Source: Lysinibacillus pakistanensis (GTDB lineage Bacteria > Bacillota > Bacilli > Bacillales_A > Planococcaceae). Taken from it: a stretch of DNA of 64,000 bases. The position numbers and the translations under genes are program-made. The stretch is from the NCBI RefSeq assembly GCF_030123245.1, contig NZ_CP126101.1, forward strand, positions 432,501 to 496,500, written 5' to 3'. Of the stretch, positions 53,112-63,467 are shown piece by piece (position 1 is the stretch's first letter; every line of letters starts with the position of its first letter). Under the pieces are notes generated by a model. That model ran no database searches, was not told where the DNA came from, and worked only from the letters and a program-made list of their open reading frames with translations.

Positions 53112-53912
53112 TTATTTATTAAATAAATCAAATAAACCGCCAATTCCGCCTTCACCTTTAGATTGACCGCCACCGCCTTGTGAAATTGGGGCTGCTGCGA
53201 AGACACGACTTGCTAATCGGCTGAATGGCAATGATTGAATCCATACTTTACCGGGCCCCTTTAAAGTTGCGAAGAAGATACCTTCACCACCAAATAATGC
53301 CGTTTTTACGCCACCAACCATTTCGATATTGTAGTCCACATTAGATGTCATAGCGACTAAACATCCTGTATCTACGCGTAATACTTCACCAGGTTGTAGA
53401 GTCTTTTCATGAATAGCTCCACCTGCATGAACGAAAGCCATACCATCACCTTCGAGCTTTTGCATAATAAAGCCTTCACCACCGAAGAACCCTACACCAA
53501 TTTTTTTCTGGAATTCGACACCAACTGAAACGCCTTTGGCAGCAGCTAAAAATGCATCCTTTTGACAAATAATTTTTCCGTTTAATTGACTTAAATCCAT
53601 TGGGATGATTTTTCCTGGATACGGAGAAGCGAAATAAACATGACGTTTGCCTGAACCAGCATTCGTAAATGTTGTCATAAATAAGCTTTCACCAGTAATA
53701 AGTCGTTTACCTGCACCGAGTAGTTTTCCCATAATGCCACTATTTTGGCTTCCTTTTGAGCCATCACCGAAAATTGTTTCCATATGGATTGCATCATCCA
53801 TCATCATTAATGCTCCTGCTTCAGCTACTACTGTTTCTTGAGGGTCAAGCTCAACTTCTACGTATTGCATGTCGTCGCCAAAAATTTGGTAGTCAATTTC
53901 ATGATTATTCAT
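53112..53912 (-). CDS. AIM24/TIGR00266-family protein
   Basis: The 266-residue beta-rich protein has the family pattern VEVELDPQETVVAEAGALMMM, split here at VEVELDPQE and TVVAEAGALMMM. GKLLGAGKRLITGESLF, GVGFFGGEGFIMQKLEGDG and FGGEGIFFATLKGPGKVWIQ follow. The tail is rich in Gly, Gln and Lys. Members form a double beta-helix-like fold; function in bacteria is unknown. AGGAATCC-like SD (TGGAGGAATCCTATT) precedes the ATG. It ends at a terminator shared with the hydroxyacid dehydrogenase gene. Confidence 0.85.
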   Translation of the reverse strand: MNNHEIDYQIFGDDMQYVEVELDPQETVVAEAGALMMMDDAIHMETIFGDGSKGSQNSGIMGKLLGAGKRLITGESLFMTTFTNAGSGKRHVYFASPYPGKIIPMDLSQLNGKIICQKDAFLAAAKGVSVGVEFQKKIGVGFFGGEGFIMQKLEGDGMAFVHAGGAIHEKTLQPGEVLRVDTGCLVAMTSNVDYNIEMVGGVKTALFGGEGIFFATLKGPGKVWIQSLPFSRLASRVFAAAPISQGGGGQSKGEGGIGGLFDLFNK

Positions 53913-54144
53913 AATAGGATTCCTCCAAAAGTAATTTTGTTGTTACTGTATACGATTATAAGGGACATTAGTTTCATTGCAAAATTAATTATTTTAGAAA
54001 AAAAGGGAATAACATAGAAAATGTCGAATATAAAAAACTAGAATGTGTATTATTTATTTTCATTTAGTCAAGTGCCTAAGTGATTGTTAATATAATGATT
54101 ACAAAAGGTACCTTCTGTGAAAGGTTTAGCAATGTCTTTTCTAC

Positions 54145-54200
54145 GGAAGTTAAGCTAAAGGAAAATAAGGCCTCTGGCGGTTGTCACCGATGTTGCTAAG
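54145..54200. repeat. Fragment of the dispersed repeat, copy F
   Basis: GAAGTTAAGC and GGCCTCTGGCGGTTGTCACCG resemble AAGTTAAGCCTCCGGCGGATGTCAC of copy C. The rest of the element is missing. The other part of this 427-bp gap (53913-54339) is AT-rich; a TTGACA at 54233-54238 could belong to the promoter of the lysine operon. Confidence 0.45.
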
Positions 54201-54339
54201 TGGGAGAGATGTTTGGTGAAAATTCGGAATTTTGACATATTTAATATTGATTAAATAGAGTGATAGATAATACCTGCATGCGATGTAACGATTTAGCAAC
54301 GTAGCCGAGGCATCTAGATTACTTCAGGGGGTGTGAGTA

Positions 54340-55818
54340 TTGGAAATCAAAAACTTTATCGGTGGTGAATGGGTAACACATTCCCATTTACAAAGTATAG
54401 CAGTGACTAACCCTGCGAATGGAGAGGAGCTAGCAACTATTCCGCGTTCCACAGTAAATGAGGTAAATGAAGCGGTAGCGTTTGCTAAGCAGGCACAAAA
54501 AAGTTGGGCATTAGTACCCGCGCCTAAACGTGCTGATTATTTATATGCAATCGGTCAAAAAATGAAAGAGAAGAAGGAATATTTGGCGACCGTTTTAACG
54601 AAAGAGATGGGAAAGGTAATTGAAGAGGCTAGAGGTGAGGTACAAGAAGGGATAGATATGGCTTATTATATGGCTGGTGAGGGTCGAAGATTGTTTGGGG
54701 AAACAACACCGTCTGAACTTGCTAATAAATTTGCAATGAGTGTCCGGGCACCTATAGGGGTCGTCGGCTTAATTACTCCTTGGAATTTCCCGGTGGCAAT
54801 AGCAACATGGAAATCATTCCCTGCCATTGTTGCGGGCAATACATTTATTTGGAAGCCCTCCAATGAGACACCGATGATGGCCTATGAAATGGGTAAAATT
54901 TTTGAAGAAATCGGTCTACCGAACGGGGTAGCAAATATTGTATTTGGCAGTGGCCCAACAGTAGGAACAGCCTTAATTGAGCATCCAGATGTTAAGGTCA
55001 TTTCATTTACTGGCTCAACAACTACAGGAAGTAAAGTAGCGGAGCTGGGAGGAAGGCATCTGAAAAAGATTTCACTAGAGATGGGTGGGAAAAATGCAGT
55101 AATTGTTATGGACGATGCTGATTTACAGCTGGCTACAGAAGGGATTTTATGGAGTGCATTTGGCACAGCTGGTCAAAGATGTACAGCATGTAGTCGAGTG
55201 ATTGTGCATAAAGATGTAAGAGAAGAACTAGAAAAACGTCTATTGGACGAAATGCAAAAGTTAACAATTGGGAACGGCCTAGATGAGCAGGTAAAAATAG
55301 GACCAGTAATTAATAAAGCAGCATTAGAAAAAATCAATCACTATGTGCAAATCGGTAAACAAGAAGGAGCGACATTGTTAGCAGGTGGCAGAATATTAAA
55401 CGAAACACCCTATGATAAAGGATTTTATTATGAGCCAACACTGTTTACTAATGTTAAGCCAAACATGATTATTGCACAGGAGGAAATCTTTGGTCCTGTC
55501 GTTTCAATAATCGAAGTAGCAAGTTTAGAGGAAGCGATCGAAGTAAACAATAGCGTGAAATTTGGCTTATCCAGCTCAATTTTCTCACAGAATGTGAATA
55601 CAATTTTCCGCGCCCAGCGAGATTTAGACACAGGGATTGTTTATGTGAATGCAGGCACAACAGGGGCAGAAATCCATTTACCATTTGGGGGCACGAAAGG
55701 TACGGGGAATGGTCACCGTGACTCAGGAGTAGCTGCCTTAGATGTTTATACCGAATGGAAAAGTATTTATGTAGACTATAGCGGTAAATTACAAAGAGCA
55801 CAAATCGATACAGAGTAA
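54340..55818 (+). CDS. Aldehyde dehydrogenase, probable 2-aminoadipate semialdehyde dehydrogenase
   Basis: The 492-residue ALDH has [37 protein letters not shown], the general base Glu in LEMGGKN and the catalytic Cys in [12 protein letters not shown] (about residue 288). EEIFGPVVS is present near the C-terminus. It starts with TTG at 54340, 6 nt after GGGGGTG. It is followed 26 bp later by a lysine 6-dehydrogenase-like gene and then an acyl-CoA dehydrogenase. This makes oxidation of allysine (2-aminoadipate semialdehyde) to 2-aminoadipate the likely reaction; that is inferred from context. Confidence 0.85.
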   Translation: MEIKNFIGGEWVTHSHLQSIAVTNPANGEELATIPRSTVNEVNEAVAFAKQAQKSWALVPAPKRADYLYAIGQKMKEKKEYLATVLTKEMGKVIEEARGEVQEGIDMAYYMAGEGRRLFGETTPSELANKFAMSVRAPIGVVGLITPWNFPVAIATWKSFPAIVAGNTFIWKPSNETPMMAYEMGKIFEEIGLPNGVANIVFGSGPTVGTALIEHPDVKVISFTGSTTTGSKVAELGGRHLKKISLEMGGKNAVIVMDDADLQLATEGILWSAFGTAGQRCTACSRVIVHKDVREELEKRLLDEMQKLTIGNGLDEQVKIGPVINKAALEKINHYVQIGKQEGATLLAGGRILNETPYDKGFYYEPTLFTNVKPNMIIAQEEIFGPVVSIIEVASLEEAIEVNNSVKFGLSSSIFSQNVNTIFRAQRDLDTGIVYVNAGTTGAEIHLPFGGTKGTGNGHRDSGVAALDVYTEWKSIYVDYSGKLQRAQIDTE

Positions 55819-55844
55819 CAGATCAACGAAAGGGGATGTTCTTG

Positions 55845-57017
55845 ATGAAGGTTGTTGTATTAGGTGCAGGTTTAATGGGAAAAGAGGTAGCTCGTGATTT
55901 AATTAAAAATAATAGAGTAGAACGTGTAATCTTAGGGGACATAGATGTAGAGGTGGCACAGGATTTTGTGAACACGTTAAACACAGATAAGGTTGAGGTA
56001 GTGGAGCTTCATGCAGAGAACGATGAATCTTTAATGGATGTCATATCTAAAGGCGATGTGGTCGTAAATGCTCTTTTCTATTCCTTTAATGAACGTGTAG
56101 CAAGAGCAGCAATTGAGGCTGGCGTACATTCCGTGGATTTAGGTGGACATATCGGTGGGGTAACGGAAAAAATTTTAGATCTTCATGAAGACGCAAAAGC
56201 TAAAGGCGTAACAATTATTCCTGATCTGGGCGTTGCTCCTGGAATGGTCAATATCTTAGCGGGCTATGGTGCATCAAAATTAGATGAAGTCGAATCTATT
56301 AAGCTATTTGTAGGAGGTATTCCAACAGAGCCGAAGCCACCTCTTCATTACACGCGAGTATTTTCTTTAGATGGGGTTTTTGATCATTATACAGAGCCTT
56401 CAAAAGCCATTCAAAAAGGAAAACTCAAGGAAGTTCCATCTCTATCAGGTGTTGAACCTATTTATTTTGACGATTTTGGTGTGCTAGAGGCATTTTATAC
56501 ATCAGGTGGAATTTCCACGCTGTATAAGACATTCCCAAATGTCCGCACATTAGAGTACAAAACAATTCGTTATAAGGGGCACGCAGAGAAATTTAAGCTG
56601 TTAGCTGATTTAGGATTCCTTGATTCTACAAATAAGGTAGAGGTAGATAATCAAGAAGTGCCTGTTCGAGCAGTTGTGCGAGAGGCACTTAAAAAGAAGC
56701 TTGAGCTTGGTACAAAACCGGATGCTGTACTGCTGCGCGTCATTGTTGCTGGGGAAAAGGCTCAGCAGCAAGTAACATACGAGTACGAGATGGTCGTTAG
56801 AAAAGATATGACAATAAATGAAACAGCTATGGCTCGTGCAACGGCTAATACAATTTCTGTAGTTGCGCAAATGATTGGTGAAGGGACAATTACAAAGCGC
56901 GGTGTATTTGCGCCTGAATCAATTGTTCCAGGAGATACGTATATAGAAGAGATGGCAAAACGGGGTGTTGTCATAAAAGAGACATCCCATAAATCTGCAA
57001 TGATTGTGAAATGGTAG
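55845..57017 (+). CDS. Lysine 6-dehydrogenase / saccharopine dehydrogenase-like
   Basis: The 390-residue protein has an NAD-binding start ([19 protein letters not shown]), [23 protein letters not shown] (part [11 protein letters not shown]), [10 protein letters not shown] and [18 protein letters not shown]. This is the saccharopine dehydrogenase C-terminal-type fold used by lysine 6-dehydrogenase, which converts L-lysine to allysine/piperideine-6-carboxylate with NAD+. The ATG at 55845 has AAAGGGG 9 nt upstream; the ATG at 55836 touches the SD. It sits between an aldehyde dehydrogenase and an acyl-CoA dehydrogenase in one operon, which supports lysine catabolism. Confidence 0.82.
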   Translation: MKVVVLGAGLMGKEVARDLIKNNRVERVILGDIDVEVAQDFVNTLNTDKVEVVELHAENDESLMDVISKGDVVVNALFYSFNERVARAAIEAGVHSVDLGGHIGGVTEKILDLHEDAKAKGVTIIPDLGVAPGMVNILAGYGASKLDEVESIKLFVGGIPTEPKPPLHYTRVFSLDGVFDHYTEPSKAIQKGKLKEVPSLSGVEPIYFDDFGVLEAFYTSGGISTLYKTFPNVRTLEYKTIRYKGHAEKFKLLADLGFLDSTNKVEVDNQEVPVRAVVREALKKKLELGTKPDAVLLRVIVAGEKAQQQVTYEYEMVVRKDMTINETAMARATANTISVVAQMIGEGTITKRGVFAPESIVPGDTYIEEMAKRGVVIKETSHKSAMIVKW

Positions 57018-57026
57018 GTGTCAACC

Positions 57027-58220
57027 ATGAATTTTGACTTTACCACTGAGCAGGAGCTACTACGAAAAACCGTTCGACAATTTGTAGATGATGAAATCAT
57101 GCCGAATATTGCAAAGTGGGATGCAATGGGAGGCTTTGATGCAAAGATTTGGTCAGGACTTGCTGAGCTTGGCTTAATGGGCGTATGCGTTCCTGAAAAA
57201 TACGGTGGTAGTGGTATGGATTATAATGCACTTGCTATTGTTTGTGAGGAACTCGAGCGAGGAGATACGGCATTCCGAACAGCAGTTTCAGTTCATACGG
57301 GCTTGAATAGTATGACCTTAATGCAATGGGGGACAGAGGAGCAGAAGCAACAATACCTTGTTCCACAGGCAAAGGGTGTTCGAATTGGGGCATTTGGTCT
57401 AACAGAGCCTGGAGCTGGTTCAGATGTAGCGGCCATGACTACGACTGCTGTACGAGATGGAGATTTTTATGTTATAAATGGGCAAAAAACATGGATCTCC
57501 TTATGTGATATAGCTGATCATTTTATTGTTTTTGCCTATACAGATAAATCGAAGAAACATCACGGTATTAGTGCATTTATTATAGAGCAATCAATTGCTG
57601 GCTTTACCTCAAAGGCTATTAAGGGGAAATACGGTATTCGTGCTGGTAATACTGGTGAGCTCTTTTTTGAAGATTTACGTGTACCAGTAGAGAATCGACT
57701 AGGAGAAGAGGGCGAGGGCTTTAAAATTGCCATGTCTGCTCTTGATAATGGTCGTTTCACCGTAGCTGCTGGTGCTGTGGGACTCATTCAAGCATGCCTT
57801 GAGGCAAGTGTGAAATATTGTCATGAACGTGAAACATTTGGCAAGCCTATTGGTGAACATCAGCTAGTAGGACAAATGATTGCCAACATGGAGGCAGGCT
57901 ATCAAATGAGTCGTCTACTTGTCTATCGTGTTGGTGAACTAAAAAACAAAGGTGTTCGAAATACGAGAGAGACGTCTCTTGCAAAATGGCAGGCCTGTGA
58001 TTTTGCTAACAAAGCAGCAGATGACGCAGTGCAAATTCATGGTGCCTATGGTTATTCAGATGAATATCCAGTTGCGCGTTATTTGCGTAACTCTAAAGCA
58101 CCTGTTATTTATGAAGGCACACGTGAAATTCATACTATTATGCAGGCTGATTATGTATTAGGGAGACGTCAGGATAAACCTTTAGGTAAAATGCTACCAC
58201 CCTGGCCTTTTAATGAATAA
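57027..58220 (+). CDS. Acyl-CoA dehydrogenase of the lysine operon (glutaryl-CoA dehydrogenase-like)
   Basis: The 397-residue enzyme has AFGLTEPGAGSDVAAMTTTA, NGQKTWISLCDIADHFIVFA, IHGAYGYSDEYPVARYLRN and the catalytic Glu in IYEGTREIHTIMQADYVLG (about residue 370). The YEGTxxIH form resembles glutaryl-CoA dehydrogenases, which would fit a downstream step of lysine breakdown through 2-aminoadipate and glutaryl-CoA. Another acyl-CoA substrate is possible. The ATG at 57027 overlaps the intergenic start region, with only a weak GGTAGGTG upstream, so translation may be coupled to the preceding gene. It ends at a strong terminator. Confidence 0.87.
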   Translation: MNFDFTTEQELLRKTVRQFVDDEIMPNIAKWDAMGGFDAKIWSGLAELGLMGVCVPEKYGGSGMDYNALAIVCEELERGDTAFRTAVSVHTGLNSMTLMQWGTEEQKQQYLVPQAKGVRIGAFGLTEPGAGSDVAAMTTTAVRDGDFYVINGQKTWISLCDIADHFIVFAYTDKSKKHHGISAFIIEQSIAGFTSKAIKGKYGIRAGNTGELFFEDLRVPVENRLGEEGEGFKIAMSALDNGRFTVAAGAVGLIQACLEASVKYCHERETFGKPIGEHQLVGQMIANMEAGYQMSRLLVYRVGELKNKGVRNTRETSLAKWQACDFANKAADDAVQIHGAYGYSDEYPVARYLRNSKAPVIYEGTREIHTIMQADYVLGRRQDKPLGKMLPPWPFNE

Positions 58221-58250
58221 ACGAGAGGAGAGTGTTCCTCTCGTTTTTCT
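58221..58250 (+). terminator. Terminator of the lysine operon
   Basis: AACGAGAGGA and TCCTCTCGTT form a 10-bp stem followed by TTTC. Confidence 0.88.
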
Positions 58251-58346
58251 TATGGAGTAATATACGATTAAAAAAATTTCTGAAAAATGTAACTTTCCAA
58301 CTTTACAGCAGTCTAATTGATAAACATATGAAAGAGAGGAAAAAAG

Positions 58347-60449
58347 ATGAAAAACAAATGGATAGCAATTATGGTTATTGCCGTACTCGCCATTTTACCT
58401 GGGATCATTACGTTGACGATGGCCCCAACCGTTGAAGCAAAAGCAGCTAATGTTAGTATGGCCACTAAAAGCTGGCAAGCAACTTTTACGAAAGCCTTGA
58501 AAGATAGCAAGATAACAGAAGAAACTGTTTACGTTACAAATAGCAAGGATCAAAAAGTAGAAGCAACTATCACACTAGGAGAAGATAAAAAGACATTAAT
58601 TGTTAGTGATTTAGCACCTGGTAATTATAAATTACATGTTCAGAAGGATGCTTTTGTTCTTGGTGGACCGAAAGCAGCATCACAAGTAATTTCTTTTACC
58701 ATTATTGAAAAGCTTGAAGCAGTAAAATCTGAGAGAGAGTTACAGCAATATTTTGACACTCTTTTAGCTAACCCAGATAAGGAAGTGAAATATGATTCAA
58801 GTAGAGAAATGGAAAGCAAGGCAGATAGCCCAAGTGTAAGCAGTAATTCCTCTATGACAAACAATCAAGTAGAGGGGGTTGAAGAAGGTGATTTAGTCGT
58901 TGTAAAGGATAGTTTTATTTATTCTGTAAAAGAACATAGTATTACAGTGGTAGATGCAACCAATCCAAAAAATTTAGCATTAGCAGCGACTCTAAAAATA
59001 GAAGATTCAAAATATATTTCAAAGCTTGCTTTATACGATCATTTGTTAATTGCAATTGGGGATAAATATTTAGAAAAAGCAGGCACGAGCATGTCAACAG
59101 CTACTTTGTATGATATTTCAAATCCTAAGAGCCCCAAATTCTTACGTGAAGTAGGGCAAGAGGGATATTTACAGGATATTCGTATTACCAATGACACATT
59201 ATATTTAATTGGTAACATGTTTCCAAATTATTGGGCGCTTCGAGATAACAAAACAATTGATTTAAAGCCAAAAACATATGATAGTAGAGGAACGAAGGAA
59301 TTCCAAAGCCTACCTCTCGAGAAAATATCTATTTTACCAAATACCCTGGATGGAACATATAGCTTAATAACAGCTCTAGATTTAAAAAATGGTGCAAAGG
59401 CAACTGCCAATACAAAAGGTTATTTGGGCGGTAGTAGCGGTCTGTATATGTCTGAGGATGCACTTTATCTTACAACACCAGTCTACGATGGCAGTGCAGT
59501 CGTTCCTGCTGAAAACCGCATTATGGATATGAGGATTTGGATGCCAAGAGTAACAAATACACAAATCTTTAAATGGAATGTTGATGGCACTACCATGAAT
59601 TTTGTAGGTAACACGGAAGTAAAGGGAACTGTGTTAAATCAATATTCAATGGATGAGTACAAGGGTAATTTCCGTGTTGTAACAACTGAAGGGAATACGT
59701 GGGATGAAAAAAATATTTCACGTAATCATCTCTTTATTTTAGATAAAAATCTAAAAGAGCTTGGCACAGTTCAAGACTTAGCACCAGGAGAAAAAGTGTA
59801 TTCAGCACGCTTCATGGGTGAAAAAGCGTATGTGGTGACATTTAAGCAAGTCGATCCGTTATTTGTGATTGATGTAGCAAATCCTAAAAAGCCAACTGTT
59901 CTCGGAGAATTGAAAATCCCAGGCTTTAGTAATTACTTGCATCCATTAGATGAAACACATTTAATCGGAATTGGCTATGATACAGAGCAACGCTATGATG
60001 CTTTTTCAAAAAGAAATTTTACAGTAACAACTAATATGAAAATGTCATTGTTTGATGTTTCAGATTTCAAAAATCCAAAAGAACAATCATCTGTAAAAAT
60101 CGGTGGTAAAGGTTCTTATTCGGATGTTCAATATAATCCTAAGGCATTGTTCCGCAATAAGGAATACAATTATTTTGGCTTCCCGGTTGTCCTTTATGAG
60201 GCAGGAAAGGGCGATGAAATTGTTTACAAAGGTCAGGGAGCTCAAATCTATGAAATTACAGCAGATAAAGGAATCGTGCTAAAAGGCAATATCATTGAAG
60301 AAAGCACAGATGAGCCATATGAAAATTGGAATCAGCTTGTACAGCGTGTTGTATATATAGATGATGCACTCTATACAGTAGCTCACAATGAGGTGAAGAG
60401 CTATCAATTAAAAGACTTCCAACCGTTAGATAAGTTAATAATAAAATAA
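58347..60449 (+). CDS. Secreted beta-propeller domain protein
   Basis: The 700-residue protein has an N-terminal signal or anchor helix (about 5-26), then an ~85-residue Ig-like region (VTNSKDQKVEATITLGEDK). A linker with SNSSMTNNQVEGVEEGDLV leads to a beta-propeller (about 170-700). This matches the Beta_propel family (PF09826-like), marked by NNQVEGVEEGD, ITVVDATNPKN and LYDISNPKSPKFLREVGQEG. Blades repeat the pattern DVSxxxNPK. The role is unknown; such proteins are surface-exposed in Bacillales. AGAGAGGAAAAA precedes the ATG. Confidence 0.85.
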   Translation: MKNKWIAIMVIAVLAILPGIITLTMAPTVEAKAANVSMATKSWQATFTKALKDSKITEETVYVTNSKDQKVEATITLGEDKKTLIVSDLAPGNYKLHVQKDAFVLGGPKAASQVISFTIIEKLEAVKSERELQQYFDTLLANPDKEVKYDSSREMESKADSPSVSSNSSMTNNQVEGVEEGDLVVVKDSFIYSVKEHSITVVDATNPKNLALAATLKIEDSKYISKLALYDHLLIAIGDKYLEKAGTSMSTATLYDISNPKSPKFLREVGQEGYLQDIRITNDTLYLIGNMFPNYWALRDNKTIDLKPKTYDSRGTKEFQSLPLEKISILPNTLDGTYSLITALDLKNGAKATANTKGYLGGSSGLYMSEDALYLTTPVYDGSAVVPAENRIMDMRIWMPRVTNTQIFKWNVDGTTMNFVGNTEVKGTVLNQYSMDEYKGNFRVVTTEGNTWDEKNISRNHLFILDKNLKELGTVQDLAPGEKVYSARFMGEKAYVVTFKQVDPLFVIDVANPKKPTVLGELKIPGFSNYLHPLDETHLIGIGYDTEQRYDAFSKRNFTVTTNMKMSLFDVSDFKNPKEQSSVKIGGKGSYSDVQYNPKALFRNKEYNYFGFPVVLYEAGKGDEIVYKGQGAQIYEITADKGIVLKGNIIEESTDEPYENWNQLVQRVVYIDDALYTVAHNEVKSYQLKDFQPLDKLIIK

Positions 60450-60450
60450 A

Positions 60451-60496
60451 AAAAAGTCCAATAAACTTAATTTTAGTTTATTGGACTTTTACTTTT
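60451..60496 (+). terminator. Terminator of the beta-propeller gene
   Basis: AAAAGTCCAATAAACT and AGTTTATTGGACTTTT form a 16-bp stem followed by ACTTTTG. Confidence 0.88.
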
Positions 60497-60526
60497 GTTG
60501 GATACAAGCAGTACTTGAAGGATTAT

Positions 60527-61930
60527 TTATTGTCGATATGGAAGAATCTCTGAGACTGTTACAAATTCATAGCCTTGCCCCTGTAAATAGGCAAGTACGG
60601 CATCCAGTCCATCCGCAGTTGATTGATGAATATCATGCATTAAAACAATGGCATTATTGTGTAGATTATTTTTCACATATGGTAATAGTTGCTGTGCATT
60701 ACGATGCTTCCAGTCTAATGTGTCAATCGTCCATAGTACGACAGGAATTGGTATTTGCCCGTTAATAGCATCGTTTGTTGCGCCGTATGGAGGTCGAAAT
60801 ACAGTAGCATCTTGATTAATTGCTTTCTTTAGTTCTGCAGAAGTTGATGTGTACTGCTTCAATACCTGCTCTTGTGAAAGCTTTGTTAATACAGGATGAT
60901 TCCATGTATGGTTACCTATTTCATGACCACGAGCAAGTACATCCTTAGCAATATCAGGATAATACTGTACACGACCACCAAGCATAAAGAAAGTAGCTTT
61001 TGCATGGTATTTATCAAGTGTATCTAATATTTGTTCAGTTACCTTTGGATGTGGACCATCGTCAAAAGTTAAGGCGATACGTTTCGTATTGGAATCACCT
61101 GTGTTAGTTGGCTTCGTAGGTTTTATAGTCTCCATAGCAATTTGAAAATCAGAGGCTAACAACGGGTTAATTAGCGAAAGAGGAAGCTTCACTATTGGTG
61201 CACCTGCTGCTCCACTAGCAATCTCGTACTCATCGAAATAGAATTGTAACGAATCCTCTACAATGGAGAAGCGATTGAAGTTAGACCATTTAGGCTCTGT
61301 TGCTTTTTCAAGCTCATCTGTAAAGAGATCATCCTTTAATTGAAGATTTTGCTGTAAATCTTTACGTACTTGAGCTGCCAATGTAGCTAAGTTGTTTTCA
61401 TCGCCTTGCAGTAATGTTTTAATGGTAATTTGTTTGCCTGTTTCGTTATTGATGAAAAATGTCTTGGTTGATACCTCATGATTTGCCCCACCTAAGTACA
61501 CCATTTTTGTTAGTACAAAGGAATAATAGTGCTCACGGTACGGGAATGTTTCTAAACTAATGTTAAGCTCGCCCATAGCCTCTTTGTTTTTATTTTTTTT
61601 CATTGATGACAAATAGGTTTCTTTTGAATCCGATATGTACTGTAAAACGGCTTCATTAAATGCTTTATTGTCAGTCTGTGGATAATGAATAGCAAAAGGT
61701 GTTTGTTTATCATTAGAAACGTCTGTTACAATACGTATACCTGGAAACGCAGAGCTTTCTGTGGATAAATTACTAGGTACTGATTCTGTCTCTTTTGAGG
61801 CACTAATTTTTTGAAACTTAAAGTCATCCTTCGATAGGATAATAACTAAAATAATAGTTGTTAATGTAATAATGAGGCCGATTAATAGAAAATCAATCAT
61901 CGGGCCGCGTCTTCTTCTGCGTTCCGGCAT
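60527..61930 (-). CDS. PdaC-like polysaccharide deacetylase with DUF4163/DUF3298
   Basis: The 467-residue protein has a basic cytoplasmic start (MPERRRRRGP) and one membrane helix (about 12-32). A DUF4163/DUF3298-like domain follows (about 75-255; YPQTDNKAFNEAVLQYI). The C-terminal NodB deacetylase domain (about 270-467) has the catalytic set TFDDGPHP, HEIGNHTWNHP, FRPPYGAT, DTLDWKH and LMHDIHQ. Its length and layout match B. subtilis PdaC, which deacetylates N-acetylmuramic acid in peptidoglycan. AAAGGAGCG lies a rather long 13 nt before the ATG. The gene is convergent to the beta-propeller gene. Confidence 0.9.
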   Translation of the reverse strand: MPERRRRRGPMIDFLLIGLIITLTTIILVIILSKDDFKFQKISASKETESVPSNLSTESSAFPGIRIVTDVSNDKQTPFAIHYPQTDNKAFNEAVLQYISDSKETYLSSMKKNKNKEAMGELNISLETFPYREHYYSFVLTKMVYLGGANHEVSTKTFFINNETGKQITIKTLLQGDENNLATLAAQVRKDLQQNLQLKDDLFTDELEKATEPKWSNFNRFSIVEDSLQFYFDEYEIASGAAGAPIVKLPLSLINPLLASDFQIAMETIKPTKPTNTGDSNTKRIALTFDDGPHPKVTEQILDTLDKYHAKATFFMLGGRVQYYPDIAKDVLARGHEIGNHTWNHPVLTKLSQEQVLKQYTSTSAELKKAINQDATVFRPPYGATNDAINGQIPIPVVLWTIDTLDWKHRNAQQLLPYVKNNLHNNAIVLMHDIHQSTADGLDAVLAYLQGQGYEFVTVSEILPYRQ

Positions 61931-62180
61931 TTTTATGGATACGCTCCTTTCCTAAATTATTTTTCTATACAATCAGACGTGTTAGCCATTGAAAAAGTTA
62001 TACGAATCTACGAAGTTTTGCTATCAATTTATGGGCAATTTATTTTCATATAAAATCAATTTGCTTTAATCAGCATATTACAGCCAAAGTATAGAATTAA
62101 TAATTGAAATTTCAGTTGAGTTTTTTTGGGCAGTTCGATACTATTGGCAAGGAACCTTTTGAAGGAGGCAGATAGCTGTA

Positions 62181-62933
62181 ATGGTTTTACATGAAGCGGA
62201 TAATGAATTTACGATTGACTGCTTATTGCTTGCAGGGCGTATTATGATTGAAAGTGGTGCAGAAACATACCGTGTGGAGGATACGATGCTACGCATGGCA
62301 CATTCTCAAAATATGCTTGATGCGCAGTGTTATGCCACACCAACTGGGATCATTTTTTCGTTAGGCAAGACACAGCCAACGAGAATTACATCAATTTCCA
62401 ATAGGATTACAGATTTACAAAAAATAGCCTTGGTAAATTCAGTATCTCGGAGACTCACATCTCACATGATAACATTAGAAGAGGCTTATGACGAGCTAAA
62501 GTCGATACAAAAAACAAATTATTTTTTACCAACCTATTTACAAGTCATAGCAGCAGCTCTTGCAAGTGGGTGTTTTCTTATTATGTTTAAGGGTGGATGG
62601 GCTGATTTCCCGATTGCTTGTTTAGCGGGAGGGCTAGGCTTTCTAGTGCTTGTTATGATAAATAATTTAACCAAAGTAAAGTTTTTCTCAGAATTTACAG
62701 CATCACTCGTTATCGGATTTGTTGCCTTCTTTGCAGTCAAGTATAGCTTCGGAACAGAGCTTGATAAAATTATCATTAGCTCTGTCATGCCTCTTGTACC
62801 AGGTATATTGATTACAAATGCAGTGCGTGATTTAATGGCAGGTCATTTTATGTCAGGGATGGCAAAGGGGGCAGAGGCCTTTCTAACAGCCTTTGCCATT
62901 GGTGCAGCAATTGCTGTCACTCTAGCATTTTAG
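62181..62933 (+). CDS. Threonine/serine exporter, ThrE N-terminal half (PF06738-like)
   Basis: The 250-residue protein has a soluble N-terminal ~115 residues with AGRIMIESGAETYRVEDTMLRMA and YATPTGIIFSL, followed by five membrane helices. This is the DUF1212 half of ThrE; in many Firmicutes the exporter is split into two genes, as here. It pumps threonine and serine out using the proton gradient in Corynebacterium; substrate here is inferred. AAGGAGG precedes the ATG at about 12 nt. The second half follows 17 bp downstream. Confidence 0.88.
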   Translation: MVLHEADNEFTIDCLLLAGRIMIESGAETYRVEDTMLRMAHSQNMLDAQCYATPTGIIFSLGKTQPTRITSISNRITDLQKIALVNSVSRRLTSHMITLEEAYDELKSIQKTNYFLPTYLQVIAAALASGCFLIMFKGGWADFPIACLAGGLGFLVLVMINNLTKVKFFSEFTASLVIGFVAFFAVKYSFGTELDKIIISSVMPLVPGILITNAVRDLMAGHFMSGMAKGAEAFLTAFAIGAAIAVTLAF

Positions 62934-62950
62934 GAGGCGCACAATAGCAT

Positions 62951-63421
62951 ATGATGGATATTATCATTCAATTAGTTGTTAGTTTCTTTGCCACTGCTGG
63001 GATTGCTGTTATTTTTAATGTACCTAGAAAAACACTACTTCATTGCGGTCTTGTTGGAGTTATTGGCTGGATCATCTATTATCTTTTAACAAAAAAAGGA
63101 ATGGATGTCGTCAATGCTTCTTTCTTTGGATCATTTGTCATTGCGATAGTTGCTCATTTATATGCGCGGCGCTTTAAAATGCCGATGATTATTTTTATAG
63201 TAGGTGGGATTATCCCATTAGTGCCAGGTGGTATGGCCTATAATGCCATGAGGAACGTTGTAGAGGATGATTACTTACAAGGTCTACAGTATGGGTTAAA
63301 AGCATTTTTAATTACAGGAGCTATCGTTATGGGTCTTGTTTTTGCAGAGGTATTTATGCAATTAATATTCCGGTCGATTCGTTCAAGTAAAGCAAAATTA
63401 CAAAAAGTCTATAAAAAATAA
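62951..63421 (+). CDS. Threonine/serine exporter, second subunit (PF12821-like)
   Basis: The 156-residue membrane protein has five helices and the ThrE_2 pattern FNVPRKTLLHCGLVGVIGW, split here as FNVPRKTLLHCG and LVGVIGW, with VGGIIPLVPGGMAYNAMRNVV. It completes the exporter encoded by the preceding gene. AGGAGG lies 11 nt before the first of two adjacent ATGs. It ends in a basic tail and a terminator. Confidence 0.88.
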   Translation: MMDIIIQLVVSFFATAGIAVIFNVPRKTLLHCGLVGVIGWIIYYLLTKKGMDVVNASFFGSFVIAIVAHLYARRFKMPMIIFIVGGIIPLVPGGMAYNAMRNVVEDDYLQGLQYGLKAFLITGAIVMGLVFAEVFMQLIFRSIRSSKAKLQKVYKK

Positions 63422-63424
63422 AAT

Positions 63425-63467
63425 AAAAGGAGGCTACGTTTTAAACAACGGAGCCCCTTTTATTTTT
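63425..63467. terminator. Bidirectional terminator
   Basis: AAAAGG-AGGCT and GGAGCC-CCTTTT pair with an inner GTTTT/AAAC helix, followed by ATTTTT; between the ThrE pair and a convergent EAL gene. Confidence 0.75.
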
